From Utricularia gibba (lineage: Eukaryota; Streptophyta; Magnoliopsida; Lamiales; Lentibulariaceae), in assembly GCA_002189035.1 (NCBI GenBank), contig NEEC01000009.1:2976001-3040000 (forward strand): a stretch of DNA of 64,000 bases, written 5' to 3'. The notes under the pieces are model-generated. The model had not been told where the DNA came from. It worked only from the letters and a program-made list of their open reading frames with translations, and did no database searches. Positions 39,092-51,000 of this stretch are shown in pieces. Within the stretch, counting starts at the first letter, position 1; each line of letters opens with the position of its first letter. Position numbers and translations under genes: made by a program.

Positions 39092-42000
39092 ATGGCCTTG
39101 TTTGACGGTTTAAGGACATATTTATCCCCTGAGGCGCCTCTCTGTATATTATGGAATTCTGGAAGATCTTGGAGGCCACAGACGATTAGTCCGATGACTA
39201 CCAGGAATCAGAGTAATATCAGTTGCTTTTCTATGAGAGAAAATGGTGTCCAAAAATTAGGATCTTTGGATCATTCTAGCGTAACTAGTTGGGAAGAAAA
39301 TGATCTGAGCCATGTCATAAAGTTCAAGATGTCAGACTTCAAGATTCATGATTATGTGAGCATTGGACTTGGGCATCGTGTATGTGCAATTTTATGCCAA
39401 TGTTAGTTTCATTCCTACTGGTTTATTGTAGTTGCAACTTAGGTTTTTAGATGTCATGTAGGCTGATGAGTTAATATATGAAGCCACCGTCCAGGAAGCT
39501 AGTAGGTAACAATTTCTGGAATTCCAAGAAGCTGGTCATCAATGAGACAATGATTAAGATTTTTGAATTGTAACATTTGTTTCCTCTTAGCAATACAGTC
39601 CACTTTTTAATACAAGAGTTGTGCTTCGGAGATTTCTATCTAAGCACGCTCGGCGTAGGGGAAGAAGAGCAATAGAGGTGTAATTTGTGATACTGTTTCA
39701 TGTACTTAAAAATGATGACGTTAGTTTCATGTTGGTTTTTTCTGATTAGGATTTTTTATAGGTACTGAAAAGGCTTGCTGGTAGAAGATTGTTGTACCAT
39801 TCTTATTCCATGCAAGTTCATGGTTATGCATGCTTGCCGACAGTTGGTGATGGTGATTCATTTATGCTAGTGCACGGAGTAGGTTTCTTGCTTTCATATA
39901 GAATATTTTTTTTCCATTGAAAATCTTGCTACTTATCTATTTAATCCAGGAATTACTGTGTATCCGTTGCAAATTTTTTTATTTGTCTTTTTGGCCAGGA
40001 ATTACTTAGTATTTGAATCACTGAAGGCATATTTAAATCTATATCTGTATCTTCGCATGCATAGATTTTGTTTATGCAATAATTAATTGATAGAAGGGCC
40101 GTGATATTTAGTGCAATTAATGTGTTGTTGGGGTAAGAAAATTTGCTGGAATCGTGAATGAATATTATTTGTGCCTTCTAGCTCAATACCCTAGCAATTG
40201 AGTATCTGCCTTCCCTTCGTTGTAGTGCCATGGCAGTTCTTCTTTGAGACATTTGCTTCAACAGTCAGATTGGCTTCCAGCATTGGAAGCTGCACTTGCT
40301 TTAGATCAGGGGTCGGCAAAAAGGGTTGGAGATTATAAAGTAGGAGGATCAGAAGTGTCACGCCAGTTGCACCTTGTTCGCATCTTGATGAGAGATTTAT
40401 TAATTGGAGTACTCACTTTTTCGATTTTTGAAACGAATTTTGTGTTTCCTTTCCTAATTGTGACAGATTGATCATTCTCTGAAGTTTTCAATATCATTGT
40501 ATTAGGTGAACTACTTGCATAGCCATGGACTTGCGCATACAGAGTTGAGGCTTGAAAATTTGCATATTAGCCCTGTGGACAAACATATCAAAGTAAGAAC
40601 TGTGCATTTCGTTTGGGTTAAAAACATAATGACATGAAATTTCATTAGTCTTCATTTTTTCGTGCCATTTTAGGTAGGAATATTGGGGAATGCAGCAGAT
40701 TTTTACGATTGTAGTCTGGCGAATAATAATAGTGAAGTTGAACGTAATACTGATAGACGACGAATGATGATTGCATTTGACATGAGGTATGAGTTAGATC
40801 CCTCCATATTCCAAAACATAACGTAGTCATAAACACCTGTCTGAACTTCTTTCAGATGCGTTGGATTTGTGATGGCCAAAATGGTTCTAAGAGACCTCAT
40901 GAATCCAAATGTTTTTGCCCAGCTCAAAGGATTCCTATCCAAGGTAGTCCATTTTCATGTTGCATGGCATTCTTGGTGATTTCTGTTTACTCTTCGCACA
41001 GAGGTGTTGTGTATATCTCTTTTTTTTCTTTTTTTCAATTCATGGTGTTTGTCCACAGGGAAATGATCCCTCATGCTTGCGTGACTTTCTGATGCGATTA
41101 GTAAACCAAAGCTCTGCCACTGGAAATAGGGGATTCAAAGTAAAAGTGATGTCGAATTTTTAGAATGCTATTCTTTTCTTTTAGATCCTTTTGATGCTTA
41201 TTTGGAACTCTACAGATGCTTGATAGAAACTGGGGTGCGGGTTGGCACTTGCTCTCATTACTTCTTGCAACGAAACCTTCACGGATAACAAGGTATCTTG
41301 TAGATTGCAGTAAATGCAACAGTCACTTTCTGGATGGCAGAATGTATTCATCCGTGTGTGCTCTACCTCCTTTCAAAGTTGCATAGATGCTTTGAGGCAT
41401 CCTTTCCTGTGTGGACCAAAATGGCGTGTGAACCCCGACATTGAAATGATCAGATGGAGTCTTGGCTCGACCGCCATGCGCATCACCGAGGAGTACATCT
41501 ACGCTCATCAGCAGGTATTGTGGAATTTGTTTATCAAGACCAAAATTTCAATTTTCAAAATATATGATAGAGATCCAGGTTCATATGAATCCCAGTCATT
41601 GAGTCATGTTTCGCAGCAGATTATTGCAACAAAATCCTCCATGGACTTTTCTCAATTGCAATTTCTTTCCATTTTTCAGCGAAGGAAAATCGCACATTTC
41701 ATTGAACTGATGGAGATGCTAAACCCTCATTCAAGACCAAGGGTAACCGATTGATCCACGATATTTGTTTCCTTACACCTTCCCCATTTCCACCATTGAC
41801 TTGGAACCCTCTACCTGACCCTCCGCCAGGATTGGTTGTCAATGCTTCCGGGAAACTGGCGCCTTCTGTACAGCACTGGGCGGCATGTTGGGCTGACCCT
41901 CCGCCAGTCCCAGCACCGTGTTCTCATCAGCCAGGTGCATCTGAAAGTAAATAAGCTTTCCACTTCACAGGCAACTTTTAGCATAGAATCCAGGATACGG

Positions 42001-42459
42001 TTCAAAGTCATGCCTGGCACGAACTGGCCCCATGACAAATCTGGAACCGGTGGAAAACTGCAAGTGAACTACCTCTCCAAGTTAAGAGCAGGGAGAAGGC
42101 TTTATGTCAAGGCGGAAAGTAGCAGTGGACTCCACTCCCCCAACTCAAATGCGGTGGACTCGATCATGGAAAAGCTTTCAACCAAGAAATGGAGAAAGAT
42201 GGTTCCTTTCAAAGAGTTCCCTTCCACCCTGCCTATCACGAAGCTTGTCTCGAGCGCTGTGGAGATCTCCATGAGTCTAGACGAGCCACTCTCTGCAGAT
42301 GTGGTGAGTGCACAGAATGTGCTGCGCGAGGTACGCATCCAAATCCCACCCGAGCTTTTCGACCCATCCAGGATTGTCTGTGGAACGTACATAGACTCGA
42401 GGATGCTCGTCCTTCGAAGCGTCAATGGCTCAGCCCTTCTGTTGATTAGAGACTATTGA
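39092..42459 (+). CDS. PAP14: Plastid-lipid-associated protein 14-like: degenerate kinase domain fused to PAP/fibrillin
   Basis: Thirteen exons give an intact 661-residue frame: 39092-39379, 39462-39505, 39599-39677, 39762-39878, 40226-40408, 40506-40592, 40674-40786, 40856-40943, 41059-41139, 41216-41292, 41379-41514, 41680-41742, 41830-42459. Two acceptors (39598 and 41378) were set by frame continuity. The N-terminus is Ser/Arg-rich, as in a chloroplast transit peptide. Residues about 96-440 read as a protein-kinase-like fold (RRLLYHSYSMQVHGY, LHSHGLAHTELRLEN, ALRHPFLCGPKWRV). The catalytic HRD Asp is replaced (HTELRLEN) and no DFG is seen, so it is probably a pseudokinase. The last exon encodes a PAP/fibrillin domain (LPGNWRLLYSTGRHVGLTLR, GGKLQVNYLSKLRAGRRLYV) that in this family associates with plastoglobules and thylakoids. 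The architecture matches Arabidopsis ORG1/PAP14 (At5g53450, family recall). Confidence 0.88.
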
Positions 42460-43338
42460 ACTGATGGATCCTCACTCTCACCAGAATAACCAACTGGCTG
42501 AATGGCTGCAAAACTGTTGTATATAGCACAGGAGAGTTTCTATAATTCTTCTGCAAAATGAATGTAAAATCTCTAAAAAAAAAATGGATATTTCCAATGT
42601 TAATTTTTTCTCAGATGGTGATAAGATTTGTGAATGAATCACCCACGTGTCAATAATTCTGACAATGCAACATTGGCAAATGTGTAAATTACAGAATCGC
42701 CCTTCGCTACAGGGAAGAGGAGAAATAGTAATTGCTGGGCCGGGAATTAAGGGGCCGAGGTTTGATCATGAACAAGCCCAGCGGACAAAATGGTGATATC
42801 TATATCTATATATATATAATTGTGGTTTCCAAAATTTGTCCGGTTTGCAGCGTTGTTCGTCCTCCCTTCTCCAAGCAGGTTAGTAAGCGGTTCGTATTCT
42901 GGATCTGGATCTGGAAAAACCGATTCCGTTAACATTTCAAATTGTGGCTGTTGAAGGAACTGCATCATTTTCTTGTTTTTCGTAGTGGTTTACGGGGCAT
43001 TGTCCTTGAATATTATTCTGAGCGTAAGATCGGTGTGTTTGATGTTTATCGGGGAAACATTGTTGAATCTGAGATCCGGTTCTGTGTTTGATTTTCGAGA
43101 AACGTACCTAAATTTCGTTTTTGAGTCGTGCGGTTGGGAGACGGCATTTTTGAATTTCAAATTAGATCTGTTGGTTGTTATTCCAAATATCTGGTTTGAT
43201 TATCGTATAGGATCCTGTGTTTCATGTGCTTTTATGGTCCTGGACTGCATCTTTTCAATGAGTTTTTGGCTGTGGTCCCGTACATGTTCCCGGTTTGCAG
43301 GAATCCTCCCTGCGCACAGAAAAGCAAGCAAACACAGA
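42460..43338. other. Intergenic region and SPIRAL1-like leader
   Basis: Holds the 3' UTR of the PAP14-like gene and the promoter and 5' UTR of the SPIRAL1-like gene, which probably has a leader intron between about 42880 and 43300 ending in a TTTGCAG acceptor near 43300. A G-box-like CACGTG lies at about 42645 and a short TA/CTATAT tract at 42797-42820. Confidence 0.45.
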
Positions 43339-43753
43339 ATGGGACGCGGAGTCAGCGCTGGTGGAGGCAAGAGTTCGTTAGGGTATTTGTTCGGCGACTC
43401 CGAGGCTGAGCCTACAGCCAAAAAGGTGGTTGCCGTAGCAGAGACTCCCAGTAACGAAACCAGGCCATCTCCTTCAACCGTGACCGCTGCCACCCCCAAC
43501 AACTACTCCACAAACAACTATTTCAGATCGGAGGGCCAGAACTGTGGCAATTTCTTAACGGTAAGTTGATCTGGATTGTGGGTTTGATATTTGTTGTCTC
43601 CTTATTATGGATAGATAGCAAGCTACTTGCTAACCATCACTACATGCCGCTCAATAGGACAAACCAACAACCAAAGTCCATGCTGCACCCGGTGGCAAAT
43701 CCTCCTTGAACTACCTCTTTGGTGATGGAACCAACACCTCCAATCCCAAGTGA
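43339..43753 (+). CDS. SPIRAL1-like microtubule-associated protein
   Basis: Small 105-residue protein in two exons, 43339-43560 and 43658-43753, with an intact frame. It shows the two conserved ends of the SPIRAL1 family: N-terminal MGRGVSAGGGKSSLGYLFG and C-terminal PGGKSSLNYLFGDG, separated by a variable Thr/Pro/Asn linker containing NNYFRSEGQNCGNFLT. SPIRAL1 and SP1L proteins bind cortical microtubules and control directional (anisotropic) cell expansion. Length is normal for SP1L members. Which SP1L paralogue it is cannot be fixed. Confidence 0.94.
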
Positions 43754-44310
43754 TCCCATGGCACCAGAGGTAACTGATGAGATTTCGCGTATTCTTCCCC
43801 TGCCAACCATTTTTATCATGATTCTGATGTTCAGTGAATGAAAAGATAGGCGACCTACGAGATCAAGCCGCAGCCCATGTCTCAAGTTTCAAAAAACATG
43901 TTGTTTCTGTTACATTCTGAGCTTTCCTAGGCAAACATTCACTGCTCTAGCTAATGAAAAGACTATTTAATGCTGACAGCTTGGCTTCCGCTATGGATGA
44001 TCATGCATGCATCCACGGAATACCAAGTCTACCCCCACACTCTGGTCATCGCATTTACTCACTACAGACTTTTTGTCTGTTGGAAACAAAATGCATCGTA
44101 TTTACTGCTTCTTGGCTCAGTGGATCGTGGGTCTAGAAGACAACAAAAAATGCTTAATTTATTTGAATTCTCCTTGATTTTGAATTATATGACGTCATTA
44201 TTCTCTAAGTAGAGACGCTCCTACTTTTGGAATCTACCTGCCAAATTTAGAAAGTATGTAAATAATATAAATAATGCCCAGGATTAATGGGCATAATAAT
44301 AATTAGGGCT
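43754..44310. other. Convergent 3' region (SPIRAL1-like / small Cys protein)
   Basis: Between two convergent genes. No other gene is supported. Confidence 0.4.
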
Positions 44311-44784
44311 TCAGGCGCGAGCAACCCAGCAGCCGTCGAGTCCAGTGAAGGAGAGCCTTCCGAAGCCCAAGTGCCCCACCTCCAACCAAACATCATCATC
44401 ATTCGACTCACCAGCAACGGCAACAGAAGCAGCAGCAGCAACCGGAGCAGCAGCACTGAAGTGGTAACTTCTTCCTATCCCTTCTTCATCATTCGACTCC
44501 GGTGGCGTCTCCGCAGTTGCGCCGCCGCGCGCTTCCGATTTGCTGGTTGCCTTGGCGAGAAGCCTCGTGGCGAGGGCCCAGGGGAGCCTGACGAAGGCGA
44601 GGGTTATTATGCTGAGGAGCGCGCAAGGGCAGCAACACACGGCCACGCAGTCCGCGATGACTCCAGCCGTACAAGCCTCGCATGCCTTCTTCCTCTTCCT
44701 CTTTTTCCCTCCCCTGTCATTCTTCTTCTCCTTCTTCTCTAGATCGCCGTTCGACGACGACCTGGAAATGCACCGATCTTCCAT
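44311..44784 (-). CDS. Small Cys-rich plant protein (pollen-preferential-type family)
   Basis: Intronless frame of 157 residues from ATG 44784. After a charged, Lys-rich N-terminus (GGKKRKRKKACEACT) comes a hydrophobic Cys-rich core (ADCVAVCCCPCALLSIITLA, then FVRLPWALATRLL), followed by Glu- and Ala-rich sequence. This layout is typical of a plant-specific uncharacterised family in which a CCCPC motif precedes a short hydrophobic helix and a C-terminal aromatic segment; some members are called pollen-preferential proteins. The C-terminal DDDVWLEVGHLGFGRLSF could be the equivalent of that aromatic segment. Cys-rich membrane-proximal sequence suggests acylation, but this is inference. Function unknown. 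Confidence 0.65.
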   Translation of the reverse strand: MEDRCISRSSSNGDLEKKEKKNDRGGKKRKRKKACEACTAGVIADCVAVCCCPCALLSIITLAFVRLPWALATRLLAKATSKSEARGGATAETPPESNDEEGIGRSYHFSAAAPVAAAASVAVAGESNDDDVWLEVGHLGFGRLSFTGLDGCWVARA

Positions 44785-47700
44785 TCCCCCGGCGAAGCAG
44801 CGAATTTCGCCGATCTGTTGAAAGATGAAGAAGAGGCCAGAGGGGGGAGTGAGAGACGTTCTAATTGGATTGGATAAATAAAAACGCTACAAAAGAATAT
44901 GCAGGGCAGCGACTCTGCTTTCTTTTTCCATGCAATTAATTACCCGAAATTTAACCAAAACATTTATTTTTTATTTAGTTAATCAAATAAATATTTTTTA
45001 ATCTTTAGTCTCAAGATTACCCAACCATTTTCGAATATTTGGTCCAAAATATATGAAATACTGGATTTTAATAATTAAAAAACGATTTAGTTTACCAGAT
45101 AACAATATTATTATTATTTATATAATATTTAATAAATCCAGGGACCGAATATTTGATTCTTGAAGGAAGGGCGTGGTGGTGAGTTGCGTCCTTCACATCC
45201 CCATGTCGTAAATCGGGTAGGAAATTAATGTCTCATTTTGACTAATTGAAGACGCATGTGCCATTGAATTAAATGTCAAAAGGGTGATTCATTTTGTCAC
45301 TTTTCAAAAAATAAAATTAATGCCATCATTTTCCACATAAAGGGAAAATCTCATGTTACAAGAGGAACTATTATGCGCATGGATGGAATCCAGAGCTGCA
45401 TCAAAGTTTTGTTCTTGTAGGGGAGGAAGAATGAGGGGATACGCAAGGCAGAGTTGGACCACAGCAAGCATTACCAGGGAGGGGAGGGGAGTAGGCCCCG
45501 GGGAGAAGAAAGGGAGAGGGGCACGCAGCAGCAGGAGAAGGAACACAAGAAACATGGCGGCCATGGGGTGCGTGACAGCAGTTTGTCATTTGCGTTTGGG
45601 CGCAAGGGTGAAGGAAGGGGAAAGTGAGTGAGAGAGCGATGGGGACAAGGTGCAGCGCACGAACAGGTGAAAACCCTAAGCCCCATTTGGAAATTACTGG
45701 TAAAAAACACTCCTTTCCTCAGCCCAACACAAGCCCCAAGCCCCTCTCTGTCGTGAACCCTCTTTACCCTTTTACTTCACTGCTGAAACGTCATCTGGTA
45801 GATAACATGTGTGTTTTTTTCCCTCTCATTCTGCAGTAAAGATGGCACACTGGAGGAGTTTTGAGAAGACACTGGCGTTGTTGCATCCTGAATAACTAAC
45901 AGAGAGGGCACTTCTTCTTCTCCAGCAATGGCCGTGGCAATGGCAATGGCCTGGGCGAGCTCATGAGAAGAAAAAGAAGAGAGGATGTCCTTGTGGGGTG
46001 GGGAAAAGATGCGCATGTGGAAGCGCCCAGGGTGGCTCCTCCTCATAGTACGCTGTCCTCTCTGTAAACTGTAAAAGTCGAGTGAACAAGCTCCCTCATG
46101 TCACATTATCATGGATTGGACTTCTTTCTCCTGATTGGATGAATTAGAAATTTTGGCATATGTCACATTTTATGTGAAAAAATGACCACTCGATGGATAT
46201 TTTTTTTTTACCTAAGTGTGTGACATACTATGTAATAATATATTTTAATCTGTTTTTTTAATGATGGGGAGGGACGGGGAACATAATAAATAAACTAAAA
46301 CGGCTTCCGGTAAATTTCCCACGTGAGGTGTTTGATGAATGGTGCCTGTGGGGCCCACTAACCTTTTTCCAGTCCGTCCGTCTCCGGCGACTCCTGAATT
46401 TTGTTTTGACATTTTTCATTTAAAGGTATCAAATTAAAAAAAAAAAAGAAAAAATTGCGACTTTTTTATATTTGTCGTTATTGTTTATTTTATAAATACT
46501 TATACAATATATCATTCAGGTCTTTTTTGAACAAGTTCGGCTTTTGGAAAAACAATATAAAAATTATTTTAGTATTAAATATGAGTGATTTATAATTTAA
46601 AAAATTTAAAAATTTTGAAACACTTCAATTTTTTAGGAATTAAAAAACCACAGCTTCTATTTTTTTGGAAGAATTCTCAAAAAATTATATACAAAACAAA
46701 AATTTGATTTCATTACACATTTGATTTTTTTTTTTTTTTCTCTTCTGGGTTTCCATGTAAGTTTGTAGTTTACATCCGCTTCTTCTGAAACACAAACAAC
46801 ATCATTTGGGACACAAAGTTCCATTGTCATGCAAATCAAAGCAAAATACCCTGTTGATTTGTTTGTGATGGGTTCTAATGGATTTAAAAGAAACAATCTT
46901 CTTGAATTCAAAATTAGTTGGGCCAAATAAAAAGAGCAACACTTGGGCCAAAATAAGTTGAATAGAGTCCAATGACCCAACTACCAACACTATTAAAAAT
47001 GTTTCTAATTTTTTATTCTTTAATAGTAGAAATAATTGATTCCCTGTTTTAAAAATACTATTTAAAAAACATGAATTATTTCAAATAACTATCAACCCTA
47101 AAAACTAATGATCATGAAAGGACACAACAACAACTCCTTTCCTTTCTTTGGGAATGTGACAAAAGGTGGTGCCCATCACCAACAAAGATTAATCATGAAC
47201 CCTAATTCCACCCTCATTCAACTATACTGTCTGAATATATATTTTTTCATTACAATCCCTTAAAATAATACTACAAATAAGTTTATAGGTTTAAAATGTA
47301 ATGATCTAAAATAAAATATTTTATTTCTATTAAAAGTATCTCAAATTCATTTAAAATAAAATTTCTTATCAGACATTCAATTCGATTAATGGCTTTGACG
47401 AACCACTTCAACTACTATGCAACAAAAATGTTAATATCAAAATAAAGAATTCATATATTTATTTTCATTTATTTAACATTAACTTTTTTTTGTCGGTCTG
47501 AAAAAAGATTAAGAGTTAATTGACATCTAATTAATGGTTTGGAATTGGAATGCCTCACCGTCTTCACTTTCAGTTTGCTACAGCGGGGAGCAATAATTGT
47601 GGACGGAGTGACCGAAGCAAGACGACGGTGTGTGTGTGAGAGTGTGTGTGAGTGCTTGACTGGGTCAATCCTCGCAAGTTACTGGAAGGGCGTACTGCGC

Positions 47701-48014
47701 AGTGAAAATTCGCAACGCTTAACTCCCCTCCACCGTTTCGCTACACAATGTAGGCATTCACTGATACGGCAAGCGCCCCATCATTGTCTCGAGATGGAAA
47801 TCTCTAGACCTTGATGGCCAAGTAAAGAATTTCAAAGGGGTGTGGAGAAAGTATCTAAGCTACTTCCTTTGCAAGCTCCCTTTTCTTGTTTGATGTTGCT
47901 GGTTCATCCTACGTGTGGATCTGCTGGTTCAAGGGGTGCGATCCATCTGTTTTCCAACAGGTCTGTTCATGATTGTTAGTGCTTTGCTACTGTAGAGACT
48001 TGATCGTTTACAAA
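44785..48014. other. 3.2 kb intergenic region upstream of the P4-ATPase gene
   Basis: Strongly AT-rich at 44930-45150, 46430-46720 and 46980-47470. A GC-rich island at 45380-46070 contains two minus-strand ATG-initiated frames without known domains, one of which (45304-45564) begins with a signal-peptide-like stretch. 47540-48014 is probably the leader of the P4-ATPase gene, with GT repeats near 47630-47655 and a likely leader intron. A G-box-like CCACGTGAGG lies near 46318-46326. Confidence 0.4.
45304..45564 (-). CDS. Possible small secreted or membrane peptide, uncertain
   Basis: Open frame of 86 residues from ATG 45564 in a GC-rich island. It begins with a strongly hydrophobic, signal-peptide-like stretch (MAAMFLVFLLLLLRAPLPFF) and then Pro/Leu-rich sequence. 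A GT donor-like GTAATG after about 30 codons might begin an intron, in which case only the first exon is visible. No family is recognised and no promoter features are clear. It may equally be chance. Confidence 0.2.
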   Translation of the reverse strand: MAAMFLVFLLLLLRAPLPFFSPGPTPLPSLVMLAVVQLCLAYPLILPPLQEQNFDAALDSIHAHNSSSCNMRFSLYVENDGINFIF

Positions 48015-51000
48015 ATGCCTGCTCGGAGAAGAAGGGGGATTCGTTTTAGTAAGTTGTACTCGTTTCTTTGTTGTAAACCTTCGTTTGGGGATGCACACAG
48101 AAAAATTGGGCAGAAGGGGTTTTCAAGGGTTGTGTATTGCAATGACCCTGATAATCCAGAGCAGCTTGCACTGAAGTACCGGGATAATTATGTTTCCACA
48201 ACCAAGTATACTGCTGCTAATTTTATTCCCAAGTCTTTCTTTGAGCAGTTTAGGAGGGTTGCAAACATATATTTTCTTGTGGTGGCTTGTGTATCCTTTA
48301 GTCCATTGGCACCGTACACTGCATCCAGCATTCTGTTTCCGTTGATCGTGGTGATTGGGGCCACAATGGCGAAGGAGGGGATTGAGGATTGGAGGCGGAG
48401 AAGGCAGGTGCGTAGTTAGTCAGTCATGTTTTCTGTGTACTTGTTCGGGTGGCATGATTTCGTTTCACTCTGTTTCTTTATTGCGCCCCCGAATTCCATG
48501 CCTGGATCTCATTTTATTGGTTTACTTCTAGGTGGTGAATACTTGTGTGATTTATTTTATAACAGGATGTGGAAGCCAATAATAGGAAAGTACAAGTATA
48601 TGAAAAAAATAATGATTTTCGAGATTCCAGGTGGAAGAACTTGAGAGTTGGCGATCTTATTAAAGTTCACAAGGATGAATACTTTCCTGCAGACCTAATT
48701 ATTGTTTCTTCAAGCTATGAGGATGGAATATGTTATGTGGAAACAGCAAATCTTGATGGTGAGACTAATCTGAAGGTGAAGCATGCGTTAGAGACAACTG
48801 CTTCTGTCCTTCACGATGATAGCTCTTTTGGGAAATTCATGGCACTCATCAAGTGTGAGGACCCAAATGAGGATCTTTACTCCTTCATCGGAACTCTCTA
48901 CTACAGTGATCAGCAGTATCCTCTTTCCTTGGAACAGCTTCTACTGAGAGATTCGAAGTTGCGAAATACTGAGTTTGTATATGGGGTTGTTATTTTCACT
49001 GGTCATGATACTAAAGTTATGCAGAATGCTACTGATCCTCCTTCCAAGAGGAGCATGATTGAGAGACGGATGGATAAAATAATATATGTTCTTTTTGTTG
49101 TGTTATTCACCGTGTCATTTCTTGGATCCTTCTTTTTTGGGATCACTACTAGGAATGACATTGATGGTGGGAATTTAAGGAGGTGGTATCTTCAACCAGA
49201 CCGTGCAACTGTGTTCTTTGACCCCAATAGATCAGCACTGGCTGCTTTTTTCCATTTTTTGACAGCACTTATGCTCTATGGATACCTTATACCTATATCC
49301 CTGTATGTCTCCATTGAGGTCGTGAAGGTTTTACAAAGCATATTTATCAATCAGGACCAGGAGATGTATTATGAGGAAACAGATAAACCAGCACAGGCAA
49401 GGACTTCAAATTTGAATGAAGAACTAGGTCAGGTGGATACTATTCTTTCTGATAAAACTGGTACTCTGACATGCAACTCCATGGAATTCGTAAAGTGTTC
49501 AATAGCTGGAGTCGCGTATGGCCGTGGTTTGACAGAAGTGGAGAGAGCAATGGCAATAAGAAAAGGGGAAGCAAACCAAGAGCGAGATTTTTCTTCTAAT
49601 TTGGGGACTCCGGATGGCCATATAGATTTAGGAAAATCAGTTAAGGGTTTCAATTTCTTTGATGAGCGTATTATGAATGGTTCATGGGTCAATGAGATTC
49701 ATGCTGATACAATTCAGAGATTCTTCAGAGTGCTAGCCCTTTGCCATACAGCCATTCCTGACGTTAACCAAGAAACAGGTGAAATTTCATATGAAGCTGA
49801 GTCCCCAGATGAAGCTGCATTTGTTATTGCCGCAAGGGAGCTTGGATTCAAATTTTTTGAAAGAACTCAAAATAGCATCTCATTGCATGAACTAGATCAT
49901 GAGAGTGGGAAAAAAATTGACAGGTGTTGTTCTTTAAATTCTCATTCTTGCTGAACCTCATCTCATTGCATATCCTACAAACTATTTTTTTAACTTTCTC
50001 AATTAAATGAGGTATGGCAATGACCTTAACTGCTTGCGTGCCACTGTCTCCAGTCCGTACACACTTCTTCATGTCTTGGAGTTCAGAAGTACACGAAAAA
50101 GAATGTCCGTGATCATAAAAAATAGGAAAGGCCAGCTGCTGCTTCTCTGCAAAGGTGCAGATAGGTTCGTTTCTCTGGAGCCTTCGAATTTATGGATGCT
50201 TCTCATTCTGATTAAGGCAGGTTTTGACATCTCTCCTTTTGTGCTTTATTCCAAATTTTGCAGTGTAATGTTTGAAAGGCTTTCAAATGATTCACATGAT
50301 CATGTTAATGCAACAATGGAACACATCAAGAGATATGCTGAATCAGGTCTGCGCACATTAGTTGTTGCATACCGCGAACTCAATGAATTTGACTTCAAAT
50401 CCTGGGAAGTGGAGTTTCTCAGTGCAAAGACATCTGTATCTGCTGATAGAAATGCATTGGTGGATGCTGCTGCGGATAAGATTGAAAGGGAATTAAGTCT
50501 TCTTGGTGCAACAGCTGTTGAAGACAAACTGCAGAAAGGGGTCAGTATCACGTTACTTACGCTGCCGGTTGTTTGTTTTTAGTAATTTACAAATATTTTT
50601 TTTTCAAAAAAGGGTTTTCTTTTATGATCCGTACTATCTCTGTGGTTTGTAGGTTCCTGAATGCATAGAGAAACTTGAAAATGCCGGTATCAAAATTTGG
50701 GTTATAACAGGTGATAAGATGGAGACAGCAATAAATATTGGGTGGGTTGACATGGCGTTACATGTAAAGTTTGTTTGTCTTAAATCGTCTATGCTCACTT
50801 TTTTTATCACTTATATTTTTTTTTTTCTAGATATGCTTCTAGTTTGCTGAGGGAGCATATGCAGTTAATTGTAATTACTTTGGACTCTCCAGAATTTGCT
50901 GCCCTTGAAAAAAACGATGACAAGCAGGCAATTATGAAGGTAGTGATTTACTTTACTCACAGTTTGTTGATCATTTAATCACTCTCTCTATTTAGGCAGC

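Noticed and set aside
39592-39598. First AG (39589-39590) as acceptor for exon 3 of the PAP14-like gene
   Set aside because: Its use puts the exon out of frame with a stop; the AG eight bases downstream gives the conserved SPLFNTRVVLRR in frame.
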